Assembly: GCA_903632075.3 (NCBI GenBank)
Contig: CAHIKZ030000838.1
Coordinates: forward strand, 575,001 to 639,000
Source of the DNA: Acanthosepion pharaonis
Taxonomy: Eukaryota > Mollusca > Cephalopoda > Sepiida > Sepiidae
Length of the DNA: 64,000 nt
Reading direction: 5' to 3'
In this document: positions 20,881 through 32,356 of the stretch, piece by piece
How the letters are laid out: each line of letters starts with the position of its first letter
Position numbering within the stretch: the first letter of the stretch is position 1
Translations under genes and position numbers: made by a program
Notes under the pieces: generated by a model
Databases searched by the model: none
Seen by the model: only the letters and a program-made list of their open reading frames with translations
Told to the model about the DNA's origin: nothing

Positions 20881-21435
20881 AAAATCTGTTTTGTAGTAGA
20901 ATACTTGCTCTTTCGACAACGGTGTTATTATGCTCCCTGCATCTGCTGTAATTTCAGTGGGGATAAATGGAAGGCAATATTTTTGGAGTGCCTCTTGTGT
21001 ATATAGATAGAGAGATTGAAACGTCATTTTCATTTAACTTGATCCATATAATATTCGCAATATATGTACAGTTTGGGTGTTTGTTTCATCATTAGACTGT
21101 GAAAAAATCGTTTTTTTTTAAGGATTGTTTTCGCCGTTTTTGTCCCGTTTTTTTCCTTTTACACATCTTAGAAATATGTTTCCAATCAATACTATTGCGT
21201 CCATGTTGAGTCTTTTGAAAGAAGTTCAAGCTAATGGAACAAACCACGCACAACGTGGGAGAAAAAAGTAGAAAATGACATTTTTCGTTTTTTTTTTCTT
21301 TTCTTTTTATTTCTTTCAATATGGATTCTTGCAAACAATATAAAATGTTTGTCGTGCTGTGTCACAAGAAATGCCATGACATCAGAAATATGCTTTTTAG
21401 TTCTTTGCTTTTTTTTTTTTTTTTTTGGCATACAT

Positions 21436-21436
<1 letters not shown>
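20881..21436. other. AT-rich spacer with T runs
   Basis: Nothing recognised apart from T runs at 21,283 and 21,411. Confidence 0.5.
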
Positions 21437-21512
<76 letters not shown>

Positions 21513-21513
21513 G

Positions 21514-21552
<39 letters not shown>
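21437..21552. repeat. (TA)n run, interrupted
   Basis: About 70 bp of TA, the spacer ATGCAA, then about 34 bp of TA. Confidence 0.95.
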
Positions 21553-21789
21553 AAAAATATTAAGTTTTTTCCTATGTCATCTTTTACGTCGATTTTTCCG
21601 TTTGCATTTGAAATCTTCCTCTCTCTGAGCAGGTTTTCTCCTCATGTTTCTCTTCTCGCCTTTGTATTGTCTTTGAAAACTTCTCTTAGTTCTTCTTTTC
21701 CCGGTGATTATCATGAGCAGTATTAGTACTTTGTACTCATTAAGTTTTACTAAAATAGTACCTGGTAGCTTATTCAATAAAAATGAAAA

Positions 21790-22150
21790 ACTTAGAGAAC
21801 CATCCTAGGCGTCTACTGCGTATGCCACATCACAAATGACACATCGTGGGGAAACTATCAGACAAGTAAGAGGCCCGTTAATAGACCCTCATTACCAGCG
21901 CAAAGAAGAGGAAGTTGAAATTGCATGGCCACATCATAAGAACCAACAATCTTTCTACAACTATCCTACTAGGTACATCATTAGGTAAAATAAGAGGCTT
22001 TTAGAGGGGGGGTTGGAAATGCCATTGAGTAGAATGGAAGATCATTCACAGAGACTCATACATTGGTACGCAACCGAGATATTTGAAGGGAGAAGGTCAG
22101 GTGCTTGGCTGCTCAGAGATCTTACGACCATACCCGGCCCAGGAACAGTT
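21790..22150 (+). pseudogene. LINE relic, C-terminal coding part
   Basis: Readable pieces across frames are ITSAKKRKLKLHGHIIRT, NNLSTTILLGTSLGKIRG and RMEDHSQRLIHWYATEIF. The first two match the 'K-R-R-K-L-K-W-x-G-H-x-x-R...K-T-I-L-Q-G-T' region that ends many animal non-LTR ORFs. Frames change at least twice. A GAT/ATG-rich run (22,150-22,215) follows. Confidence 0.75.
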
Positions 22151-22264
22151 GTTGTTGATGGTGATGACGATGATTATGATGGTGAAAAAATGATGATGAT
22201 GATGATGAATAATGACGAATGCTCGCTGAGGACAAAATGATAGAGACGATCCACATTATTAATG

Positions 22265-22640
22265 TCGGTTTCTGTTTGTTGTCTAAATTGTTTATTTTTC
22301 AAACTCTTTTGCTTGGACCGTTCGGAACGATTTCAAACACTACAGTCATGATAAGGACAATTATTATATTCAGTCATTGAGTATTCACATGGATAGTAAC
22401 TTAACTAGTTGCTTCATTTTTTTTTTAATCGAGTTCACCCCAAGCAAGGCTTACCTTAATACTCCGGCACTGTTCTTCGTATTCGAGCTGTTTGCGAAAT
22501 GACTGTCTTCTGAAAGGCCTCGACTCTTCTTCTGATTTCCCGTTCCTCTAGCTTTTTCCGTAGGCCCTTCGGAACAGTTTTCAACGATCCAGTAATCTTA
22601 GGTACGAACGTCGTCGTCATATTACACATCTTATCCAGCT
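22265..22640 (-). pseudogene. Retroelement pol 3'-end fragments, two partial copies
   Basis: On the minus strand, 22,630 down to about 22,455 reads VPKITGSLKTVPKGLRKKLE, then RVEAFQKTVISQTARIRRTV, close to the last residues of a LINE-type polyprotein common in molluscs (consensus-like 'V-I-G-A-L-G...Q-K...L-L-G-T-A-x-I-L-R-K-V-L'). The next 150 bp (to 22,265) has a second, shorter copy (VVFEIVPNGPSK), suggesting tandem partial copies. A LINE tail (CACCCCAAGCAAGGC, 22,435) separates them. Confidence 0.6.
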
Positions 22641-22644
22641 CCCT

Positions 22645-24380
22645 AAAGGCTCCAGATACTCGTTCAACGTTTGAGATCTACTTTGTTGTCTGCCAGAAAA
22701 AGTGCTATCCACTACTTACTTTTTACATTTGTAACCTCAATCTTATTACATTTTATGAATTTTGAGAAATTCTTTTTTGTAGCGCCTATTCTTTATATCA
22801 GTCATAAGGACAAGTCCTAAGTAAATTTAAATCATGAAATTATTTTTTGGTCAGACAGAATCTTCAATTACAAAAAATCTGCTCTGAATCGTAAAATAAA
22901 AAAAATGCATTAAAACTAAGACATTTTAATTATTTAATTAGAAAAGCTTTTAATTGCTTTCATGAATAAAATATATTATGGACAGTATCGTCTTCAGAAA
23001 AAATTCTATGAATAATAAATTTTTACAAGAATTGTTTGTAATTTTTTATTTTAATTAGAATAATTTATTAGGTTCTAAATATTTTTAGTGGCCAAATGAT
23101 ATTGTTATTAAATAAAAACTATATTTATTAATTATAAATAGAAAAACTTACTACATTTCAGCGACCCCCAGTATTTTAAAAAGAAGATTAAATTTGTTTG
23201 TGTGTGTGTGTGCGTGTGTGTAAACGTGCCGATTTTTGTAAATACGGTGTTCATACAAGATATCAGAAAAAGTGCAGTAACTATAGTAAATTTCAAATTT
23301 ATTGTTAATTTTCTAAGATTTCTTCAAAGAGCAGCTTCGTAAGTACCACTATATTGCCAAATTACCTAAAATTCAATAAAATATTAGAATGCTTAAAACA
23401 TAAAATTTTAAGATTACAGGTTAATTATAAAAAATATTTTTAAAAGGGTTTACGTTGTATCGATTATAAAAATTTTTGCTACATTTATTTCCACCTCATA
23501 TAAATCTCGCAAACATTAAGTTGTCGATAGATGCGTCATAAAAATACCCACCCCGTGTCAAAAAAATGTTTTCATCGATATTTTAGACTAAAGGTAAGTA
23601 ATATTTCTTTTAATTCAGATTAATTGAACGTTAAATCACTTAATCTTTCTGAAATAAAGTTTCAGAAAGTTAAATTTTTTTATATGAACGATTTTAGTAA
23701 TTTTACTGAAAAAAAATACTTCCAATAGGTTTGAAATACAGCAAATTATTTCGCCTATTAAAAATATATAATGTAAATCATTGACGAAATTAAAACTAAA
23801 ATGAAAGCTTCAAGTAAATTTCTTAATTTTTAAAATGTATTTTAAACCTTAGGTATCGTTTTTTAGTTTAGTTTTATTTTAGCTAAAAAGAAAAACGGAA
23901 CTGATAATCTCACACCTACATTCGAAAGAAATTCCTTCCTCAGCTTTATGTAAGAACTTAGACATAAAAAAATAAACTACCATTCTTGGACTTTATTGTG
24001 GAGTCTAGTAACAATACATTCACTACTTCGTTATATAAAAAAACACAGGTAAAAACTCTTATCACCTTAATTTTACTAGTCAATGTCCACTCAGATATAT
24101 AATAGGTGTTCGTTCTCATGTCCGCTTTTCTTTAAATAACTTAACAACGTGAAACAAAGGATAATTAATAATGGTTCTCCGAATTACCTCATAGATAACT
24201 ATATTAGACTTTTTCTTTTAAAGTAACCAATAGCAACACTGAATATACAGAAAAAAAAACATTTTCTATAAAAAATCAAATGCCTGGTAACTATAAGCAA
24301 AATGAATCTTCACTTAGAACATTAGAAAGAAATATGCACCTGCAGTCAACAAAAACAAGAAAATTAAATTAATTATCTAC
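22645..24380. other. Long AT-rich stretch without recognised features
   Basis: About 1.7 kb of mostly AT-rich DNA with one short TG run (23,197-23,221). No repeat family or open frame worth calling. Confidence 0.5.
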
Positions 24381-24381
24381 T

Positions 24382-24735
24382 ATGAAAAAATTAAAACTGT
24401 TAACCTCATTTCAACTTGAAGGGGAAATCAGAAGCCTGTCCGGTACAGTAAGTGTTGCGAAACACAGCCTAGACTTGCGACCCAAAATTCAGTCAGTTTC
24501 AATTAATAATCTGAGAAGAGAACCCACGGAACAACTCTGTTCACATAAGATCCCTCCCACAAAAAAAAAGAAAATGGAGGGAAGGCAGGCCTTAAGGAAC
24601 AAGGTGGTAGACCTGCGCATCCTGCCCTTCACAAAATATTACAAAAACCAGTGCTCGGAGCGGCCTCGCTTTGAAAAACAAGCCATGGCAAACACTCCGC
24701 CTCCCAAGTCTGACAGCAACCCCACACAAGTAATT
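24382..24735 (+). CDS. Unrecognised open frame, possible exon
   Basis: Product not recognised. From 24,382 the frame reads without low complexity for about 116 codons (SLSGTVSVAKHSLDLRPKIQ; KMEGRQALRNKVVDLRILPF; TKYYKNQCSERPRF) before entering a TA run. Composition between 24,420 and 24,730 is clearly less AT-rich than either side. A possible donor, CAA|GTAATT at 24,727-24,735, would end the exon before the TA tract. No convincing polypyrimidine acceptor is visible upstream. Could also be a fragment of an unknown repeat. Confidence 0.25.
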
Positions 24736-24748
24736 TCACTTATTTTTC

Positions 24749-24750
<2 letters not shown>

Positions 24751-24796
<46 letters not shown>
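24751..24796. repeat. (TA)n run
   Basis: About 44 bp of TA. Confidence 0.95.
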
Positions 24797-24799
<3 letters not shown>

Positions 24800-24867
24800 T
24801 GACAAATTGGAAAAAAGTTTGTGACGCGTTTCATCCGTTAGGATTTCATCAAACTGGGCTTTGTTGA

Positions 24868-25524
24868 TGTCACGTCTACACATGCTCACGGAACGAAAGA
24901 TGCTGGTAGTTCCAACATATTTGAAAGAATATTTTGAAAAAAATATTTTTGAAAGAAAAAATGAATATTTTTTCAATCTAGCCAAATTCATCTGTATTCT
25001 TTTTCTTTTTCTCTCCATCACTTAAAAAATCAGAAGAGCAGGAAAAATTAGCAATTATAACATTTCCCGATCCAAAAAACCTTTTAAACCAGAAACCTGA
25101 AGTTTTAAATCCTTGTTTACATACCAGAAAATTTTTCTTAAATTTATATGAGGCTGGATAAAAAAAGTAGTTACAACCCCATTAATACATTACAACACAC
25201 TTGTTTTTCTTCTCTTCGTCTTCTTCTTCTTCTTCTTCATGTCCTCCTGCTCCTCCTCCTCTTATATTATACCCAATGTCGTGCGTTTCTTTATTTATTG
25301 TGTAGCATTCTTTAGTTTTTCAAAAAATAAAAAGGCGTTAGTTGGTCATTTGCTAAAAATCGCCTGAGTGTAACGTAAGGTTGAAACCATGGTAGCGGAT
25401 TGAACTAACCTACTGATTTTTAAGTTAAAAGCTTCACATGTTTTTTTTTACTTTTGTTTTTTCACATATGAATTGAGCATTTTTAATACTATTGTTTCTT
25501 GTTCTGATGCATCTCTGATCATTA

Positions 25525-25528
<4 letters not shown>
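24868..25528. other. AT-rich spacer with (TTC)n/(TCC)n patch
   Basis: TTC/TCC-rich run at 25,218-25,262. Nothing else recognised. Confidence 0.5.

Positions 25529-25558
<30 letters not shown>
25529..25558. repeat. (TA)n run
   Basis: Short TA run immediately left of the foldback element. Confidence 0.9.
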
Positions 25559-25559
<1 letters not shown>

Positions 25560-25563
<4 letters not shown>

Positions 25564-25890
25564 ATAATATTTTTTGTTTAAAAATATGATTCCTTCGCTA
25601 CATAAGATTTCTCATGTTTCAAAAACGAGAGCCGAAATCATCTAAATAATTATTAAAATTAAGTTGGATTGTGGTGTTTAGTCCCGTTTCATCTTCAAGC
25701 GAAATTTTAGAAAAACAAAAGTTTTTTTATTTTTTTCTAAAATTCCGTTTGAAGATTAAACAGGACTAAACACTACAATCCAACTTAATTTTAATAATTA
25801 TTTAGATGATTTCGGCTCTCGTTTTTGAAACATGAGAACTCTTATGTAGCGAAGGAATCATATTTTTAAACAAAAAATATTATTATAATA
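25560..25890. mobile_element. Foldback DNA element, about 330 bp
   Basis: Arms 25,560-25,715 and 25,733-25,890 are reverse complements with few mismatches (for example GATGATTTCGGCTCTCGTTT on the right against AACGAGAGCCGAAATCATC on the left). A small T-rich centre separates them. The outer arm shares TTCGCTACA and CATGTTTCAAAAA with the MITE at 4,934-5,099. The right end abuts the dispersed repeat at 25,891 exactly. Confidence 0.9.
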
Positions 25891-26006
25891 TAAGCTCTAC
25901 TTCTGTATGGAGCACTGTCTTCTTAAAAATAAAATCAAAAATACTGAGGAACTCCGGATCATGCACCCAACGTGTTCTCTTCTATTTTCTGCATACCTAC
26001 GCACTT
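25891..26006. repeat. Dispersed repeat, copy 2 (microsatellite-bounded)
   Basis: Homologue of 207-316, here with a foldback element on its left and a TA run on its right. Confidence 0.8.
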
Positions 26007-26011
26007 ATACT

Positions 26012-26023
26012 TATATATATATA

Positions 26024-26060
<37 letters not shown>
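26012..26060. repeat. (TA)n run, interrupted
   Basis: TA run with one TCTA break. Confidence 0.9.
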
Positions 26061-26154
26061 GTGGGATTGCGTATGTGTGTTTTGTATATATATCGAGAAA
26101 AATTGATGAAGGTGTGTGTTTATAAACAGTAACTCAGAGTTGGCTAACCAGCCG

Positions 26155-26230
26155 CTTTCCTGCGGCTGAATGGTAACAGCACGTCAGGCTATATGACTGT
26201 TTTCATAAGGGTTACAGAATGAGAACACAT
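26155..26230 (+). mobile_element. tRNA-like SINE fragment
   Basis: GCGGCTGAATGGTAACAGCA resembles a tRNA 5' half with box A; the expected box B position holds GGGTTACAGAATG, which is degraded. Confidence 0.4.
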
Positions 26231-26361
26231 TTTCTATCGGTGAGCACATATTTTCTACAAACTTTCTCGAACATTCTGGCCGGTAAATATAATTAATACT
26301 GTTTAATTAAAAACAGAGCATTTACTTAAGTAAATTATATCCATAAAAATAACGTATAAAC

Positions 26362-26461
<100 letters not shown>

Positions 26462-26555
26462 AGTGTATATAAATATAAATAAATATATATATGTATAATT
26501 ATTTATATATTATATACTTAGTACTGATAGAAAGCGCTCAATATCAGAGATAGAG

Positions 26556-26642
26556 CTAATATATTTGGTTGGATAGATCGTCAGAACTGACGATCGCTAA
26601 AGCGTGAAATCCAGGGTTACAAACTCACATCTACCCAACCAA

Positions 26643-26650
<8 letters not shown>
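26556..26650. repeat. Inverted repeat element, about 95 bp
   Basis: TATTTGGTTGGATAGAT at the left pairs with ATCTACCCAACCAAATA at the right; the inner GATCGTCAG-AA-CTGACGATC is a perfect 9-bp hairpin. A TA run abuts the right end. Confidence 0.8.

Positions 26651-26697
<47 letters not shown>
26645..26697. repeat. (TA)n run
   Basis: About 50 bp of TA. Confidence 0.95.
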
Positions 26698-26699
<2 letters not shown>

Positions 26700-26892
26700 C
26701 GACTGACAAAGTACTACGATTAAGTTTTTTATTTAATTTTTTTTTTTTTTTCTTTCTTGGGCATTAATTATGTAGAAATTTATCAAATGTTCTGTATGCC
26801 CGAGCGCTTTCGCTTATGTATTTAGTCATTGTCAATGATGATATTATTTTTACTTTTAACTGAATGTATGTCAGTCGTTTTTAATGAAACTT
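26700..26892 (-). repeat. Dispersed terminal-repeat-like sequence
   Basis: Shares ordered blocks with 42,700-42,880: GATTAAG..TTTATTTAATTTTT, TGTAGAAA, CGAGCGCTTTCG and GTCAATGATGAT. The minus strand has TGACAATGAC...GCGAAAGCGCT. A TA run lies immediately on the left in both copies. Probably a Penelope-type terminal repeat; inference. Confidence 0.65.
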
Positions 26893-26928
26893 GTATAAAA
26901 GAAGGATTGCTGGGCAAATACACAATTA

Positions 26929-26932
<4 letters not shown>

Positions 26933-26975
<43 letters not shown>
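26933..26975. repeat. (TA)n run
   Basis: About 40 bp of TA. Confidence 0.95.
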
Positions 26976-26976
<1 letters not shown>

Positions 26977-28030
26977 AGTGTTGACTCCGGGCTTGTAAGG
27001 CTTAGCTCGAGTGAGTCAAAATTCAAGTATATCTATTTCAAAGCAACAAAAAATATTCGTACTGCGTTGTTTTCATTCTTTACTTCAGCTGGTTCCAAAA
27101 TGAACTCTTTTAACTCCGTGCCTCAAAATATTGACCGAAATACATTTTGTTGATATTGTTCATAATAAAGAAAAAAGACAAAAAAAAAAGAAAGTAAGTA
27201 AAAAAATAACGAAATATAATTAACGTGTCTACTCGGGATGCATAGATCTAAGCCCTATCCAGCGGAAGACATACTTAATAGACGATGTATTTTTCTGCTT
27301 TAATTTTATAAATAATCTTTCCAAAATCTCTAATGAATTGTACGGCTTGTTTTTCAAAGAACACATTTTTATTTCAAGTTATTGTTTTCAAATATCCATT
27401 TTAAATAATTTACTCCATGCAGTATAAAAATTTTTAGCGGAATGTATGAATTGAAAAAAGGCAAATTAAAATTTGCCTGACTTAGTCGGCGAAAATCGAA
27501 GAATGTATCAGCCTTAACTCGTTAACTGGAAGTTTGTGGGTGAAGAGTATGACTGGGACAGTGTTGAGGAAAATGATATCAGTCAGCACTGAAAATATCA
27601 TAAACCTACAATAAATTAAACTACAAATCCACAGATAGATACATAAACACACTAACACATTGACATATATACAAACACACACACACACACTCGAGATAGA
27701 TACACACGTTATTTTTTTCAAAAACAAAACATATATGGCTAGTACATTCCGCTTCTTCTTTCATTTCTTTACTAAAAAAGAGTAAATATCGAATTCAGAA
27801 ATATGAGAGATGATATACAATTACCAGTTGTCAAAATATTATCTATTTAACCATTCTCTAAATCTTCAATTAATGGCTCAACATCATCACAACAAGATTA
27901 TTTTAAAAGTTTGTGCATTCTTATGAATATGTCATCTTGTTTTTAATAAGACACCTACAATATTGATAAAAATTAATTTACCAATAATAGAGAATGATAT
28001 AGTGTTAGATCTTAAAGGAAATTAATTTGG
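26976..28030. other. AT-rich spacer
   Basis: A short CA run at 27,674-27,690; otherwise nothing recognised. Confidence 0.5.
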
Positions 28031-28034
28031 GAAG

Positions 28035-29640
28035 AGGATTATTGTGGAAAAGCGAGAAATTATTAAATTAGGCCGATCTACTCCTTCGCTGAAAAAACAC
28101 GTTGTTTTCAAAATAGATGATATCAACAGGTTGAGTGGTTGTGTGCAAGTATATCATAAGAAAAAACTCTACTGTTGGATTTGCTTGCTCTTTCAGCCCA
28201 AATCTGGTCAATCGTGGACAGATGGGGGTTATAGCAATTAGAAAAATATTTTGACCGACAGCAGAATTCATTCGAAATCAATGAGCCATTTAAATAATTA
28301 CAAATGTTGTTTAAAAACATTTGGCTTATATGACATCGTAACTGCTATTAATGAATTTGCAAAGCTTGAAAGGGAACGACATAAAAAATTAGTTGAAGAA
28401 AACAGAATATATTTAAAACCGTAGCTGTATTATATCTTTGCAAACAAGAACTACCATTACGCGGCCATGACAAAAGAAAACATAGCTTAATCGAAGGAAA
28501 TTATTGAGTTATTGCATTGCTTTGCTGAAATGGATATCGTCTTGACATCAAGACTTTATACCATAGAATGTTCAAAACAATTTTCAGGAGTTTCAAGTAC
28601 GATACAGAATGACTTTATATCCGCGATAGATAAAGTAATAGCTGACGTAATTCAAACTGAAAATTAAAATACTCCATTTATTTCAATACGGGCAGATAAA
28701 ACTACTGATTGTGCAATGTTACTGGAAACAGTATAAATGAAAGATTTTTTCAGGGTTTTATGATGTAAGTAATGATAAAAGCGCTTCAAGGTTAGCTGAT
28801 GTAAGAGAAACTACTTTAAACTCCTTTAGTCACGTTAAAAGTAAACTGGTTTACCAAACGTATAATAGAGCAACCATAATGACAGGCGAACGAAACGGCG
28901 TACAAATAAAATTGAGAGAAAAACGGTTTAAATATGGCGTCTTCATTCATCGTTATTGTTGTGGCCTTGTTAAGACCAGAAATAAAAACACAAAAAGAGG
29001 AATTGAGTTAAACAAATATAGTAACAGAAACAGTAATACAAACATATACAAACGAGAGTGTTACTACAAGAATGTTCGGTTCCACTGTCAGAATTGATTA
29101 CTAGAAACTTCCCTCTCCAAAAGGCAGTACCTGCTCCTATTTATAGCTGGGAGAGTCCATGCGTACGTGGGTAAATTACCATAACAGTTATGCACATAAG
29201 CTTAATTTGATTTTAAGTCGAAGTGCCGGGAAGGTTAATGGAATTAAAATATTTCTCTCATTTACGCAGCTTTAATAAATTTACATTTTATAATACAAAG
29301 CGAAACACTATATTTAGAGATTTCAAAGTTATCATTCCATCACTGTGCGACACAAGGTCGTGTTATAGATTCAGAACTGTGTCAGCTGTAAAAGATTTAT
29401 GTGAAAACTAGAAAAGTGCATTTCAAAATATTTTAGACCAAAGTGAAAATTCACTCATTGAGGCTGATAATCTACTGGCCAAATTAAACGAATTCAATTT
29501 AATATTTTTTTATTAACTTCTTTTATACTATATACGTGCTGAGAAATTGTTTGACATTTTACAATGTAAACAGCTTGATTTATTCTCAAGATAAAAAGAT
29601 AGTTTTATTCAGCATATTGAAAATCAATGCAATGTTGAAC
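28035..29640 (+). pseudogene. hAT-superfamily transposase pseudogene (ZMYM1/DUF4371-like)
   Basis: Fragments in family order: a TTF-type zinc-finger region with LYCWICLLF (about 28,170) and a following GGYSN; FSGVSSTIQNDFISAIDKVI (about 28,580) and ISIRADKTTDCA (about 28,682), the hAT catalytic-domain entry with the first acidic region; MTGERNGVQIKLREK and FKYGVFIH (28,879-28,950); YAHKLNLILS after an interruption (29,189); then IPSLCDTR and FRTVSAVKDLCEN (about 29,335-29,408). At least five in-frame stops and several frame changes kill it. A 230-bp LTR sits between the FIH and YAH codons. No terminal inverted repeats were found. The product would have cut and joined transposon ends in the nucleus. 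Confidence 0.85.
28957..29186. mobile_element. Solo LTR, 230 bp, with perfect 5-bp target duplication
   Basis: Begins TGTTGTGGCC and ends TTACCATAACA, giving TG...CA and short inverted ends. GTTAT flanks it on both sides (28,952-28,956 and 29,187-29,191). Removing element and one duplication restores continuity of the host hAT frame at this codon, which confirms both boundaries. Ends resemble those of 38,342-38,764 and 53,863-59,735. Confidence 0.9.
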
Positions 29641-29649
29641 AGTATAAAA

Positions 29650-29930
29650 TATTATCGAAACAACAACGCTAGAAATTGAACATTTCAAAGTTTCACTGTC
29701 GAATTTCTTGAGTTTTCATTAAATTCAGTTAGATAGGGTGACAAAAAAAGAACGACTTTTATCATGATTTGCTAAAAAAATGTCTAAAATAATTTCATTC
29801 ACTTATGAATAAGTTTTGAAGGTTTCATTAAAATCCGACAGTTATTTGATTTTTGCATGAATTTCCAAATCAAACTGTTTTTCACAGACAAATGGTGCTA
29901 AAAAATAATAGTAAATATTACGTACACAGC
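29650..29930. other. AT-rich spacer
   Basis: Possible further decay of the hAT relic; nothing definite. Confidence 0.35.
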
Positions 29931-29936
29931 TGACGT

Positions 29937-30010
29937 AAAAAAAAAAAATTAACCAAACTTTCGAACGTGCTGGAATGCACGTTCGAAAGTTTGGTTAATT
30001 TTTTTTTTTT
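29937..30010. repeat. Perfect palindromic hairpin, 34-bp arms
   Basis: TTAACCAAACTTTCGAACGT + GC, loop TGGAAT, then the exact reverse complement. Outer parts are A/T runs. No other copy of this sequence was seen in the window. Confidence 0.95.
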
Positions 30011-30430
30011 TTTTTTAAATATTAAAATAATAAAAAACTACATTGGTCTTTCCGCTTAATAATAACATAAACCTTTTGATGATAAAACTTATTTTTATTA
30101 AGTTTGATGCTTTTTTCATAATGCTATGTTGTTTTTCAGCGAATTAGTGGAGATACCTAGCAAACATATCAAACACTTTGTCCTGACTCTTTTTGCTTAC
30201 ATGTCTGGAAAAAAATTTTTAAGAAATATTTTTTTTATTGAATTATTACTGTAAAAATTAAAATACCAAAATGAGATATTTTTTTTTAATTTCATGCACA
30301 CAGATTTAAAAAAAATTCTATATTTTAATTAGAGTAAAGGAATCATTTTAGCATTTAAGTTATACCAAGAGTATATTTTGTTAAAGAATGTAATGAACCC
30401 GACAAACATTGATTACCTAAAGTCGCCACT

Positions 30431-31043
<613 letters not shown>

Positions 31044-31044
31044 A

Positions 31045-31109
<65 letters not shown>
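31044..31109. repeat. (TA)n run
   Basis: About 63 bp of TA at the 3' end of the SINE. Confidence 0.95.
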
Positions 31110-31111
<2 letters not shown>

Positions 31112-31375
31112 CATTATATATGCAACACTGCGTACTGCGTGAAATATTAAATAAGATATCAGAAATTAAAAGAGAATTAAAACTCACAGACCAGTATTAT
31201 AGTTTCGTTGTTACCGACTCTTCGTCGTTATCGATTGTTCAAACGCCAATATTGAGAATCGCATTGAAATGCGTAAAACAATCAAAGATCTTATTTTTAT
31301 GTGCAATTAAAAGCATCTTTAAAAGTATTTAAAATTTAGTACATTTGTATACGTAAAAAAAGAATATACAAATCA
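31110..31375. other. AT-rich spacer
   Basis: No feature recognised. Confidence 0.5.
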
Positions 31376-31399
31376 TCTCTCTCTTTCTCTCTCTCTCTC

Positions 31400-31434
<35 letters not shown>

Positions 31435-31484
31435 CTCTTTTCCTTTGCCTACATGAGAAAAGGAATATACAACTAACCCCCTCA

Positions 31485-31529
<45 letters not shown>

Positions 31530-31530
31530 A
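31376..31530. repeat. (CT)n/(TA)n cluster, duplicated
   Basis: CT then TA (31,376-31,430), spacer, CT then TA again (31,484-31,529). The spacer edge repeats ATACAA-TC/AAC and a CT start, suggesting duplication of the block. Confidence 0.85.
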
Positions 31531-31580
31531 TCAGAATCAATTTCATATATATATATATATATATATGAAATTGATTCTGA
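31531..31580. repeat. Perfect palindrome at LINE 5' truncation point
   Basis: TCAGAATCAATTTCA, a TA core, then TGAAATTGATTCTGA. The right arm is the first sequence of the LINE fragment that follows. Confidence 0.9.
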
Positions 31581-32356
31581 ACGGCCACTTTTCCAGTACC
31601 TTTCGTACTAATGCAGGTGTCTCCTAGGGCCCCATCCTTAGTCCTGATTTGTTTGTAATTTTCATTAATGGTTTTCCCGATGGCATTAGTTATGGTATCT
31701 ACGTTGATGACACAACCATTAACTCCTGTCTCAGTAGTAAGTCTGATCAGTTTGATCAAAATGGCAGCTGATATCCAAAACGACCTTCAGTTTGTTATTT
31801 AAGGTGCAAAGGAAGGCTTGTTAACTTTAACGCATTCAAAACTAATCTACTAATCATCTGAGAGAACCCTCTCTGCCCTCCATCAGCATGGCTGATGCTG
31901 ATCTTCAGGTGTTTGTCTCTTTGTGCCTTCTTTAACAAAATTGGTTCACTGTGACGTGGTTGACACTTCTTCTCCTGAATCTATCTTACATATCTATAAC
32001 TCTACCATTCGTCCATGTTTAGAATATTGCTGCCACATATGGTTCGGTTCCCATGTTATTTACCTTGAGCTCCTTGATAAAATCTAAAATATCAGCAATA
32101 TTATGGTCCCTGTTCTGGCGTCTCAGCTTCAGTTGATGCCCCAGGGCCGAAAGGTTGTCCCCCCGTGCATTTGTTATAAATTTTGTCATGATAATTGTTA
32201 GGATGAGTTCTTCGCTTTGGTACCTAGACTCTTTGAATTTAAGCGCAGTATTAAACTGGCGTCGCGATCTCATCAATTTACAGTTGAGTTGGTTAGGGGT
32301 AACCGTAAGTTCTACGCCAATAATTTTTTTTCTCGCGCTTCACGCTTGTGGAACGC
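31576..32356 (+). pseudogene. LINE reverse-transcriptase relic (5'-truncated, jockey/CR1-like)
   Basis: The fragment starts within the RT domain: NAGVS-x-GPILSPDLFVIF (RT motif near the thumb-side conserved block, about 31,608), then FPDGISYGIYVDDTTI (about 31,671-31,718) with the catalytic YVDD. Downstream pieces are FNAFKTNLL, HIYNSTIRPCLEYCCHIWF (about 31,990-32,045), ASQLQLMPQG-region, ARGDN/FCHDNC and FYANNFFSRASRLWNA (to 32,356). Frame changes and stops throughout. The 3' part is the same family as 12,225, 43,870(-) and 63,230(-). Coding stops at RLWNA exactly where a hammerhead motif begins, so the usual 3' end is missing. Confidence 0.85.
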
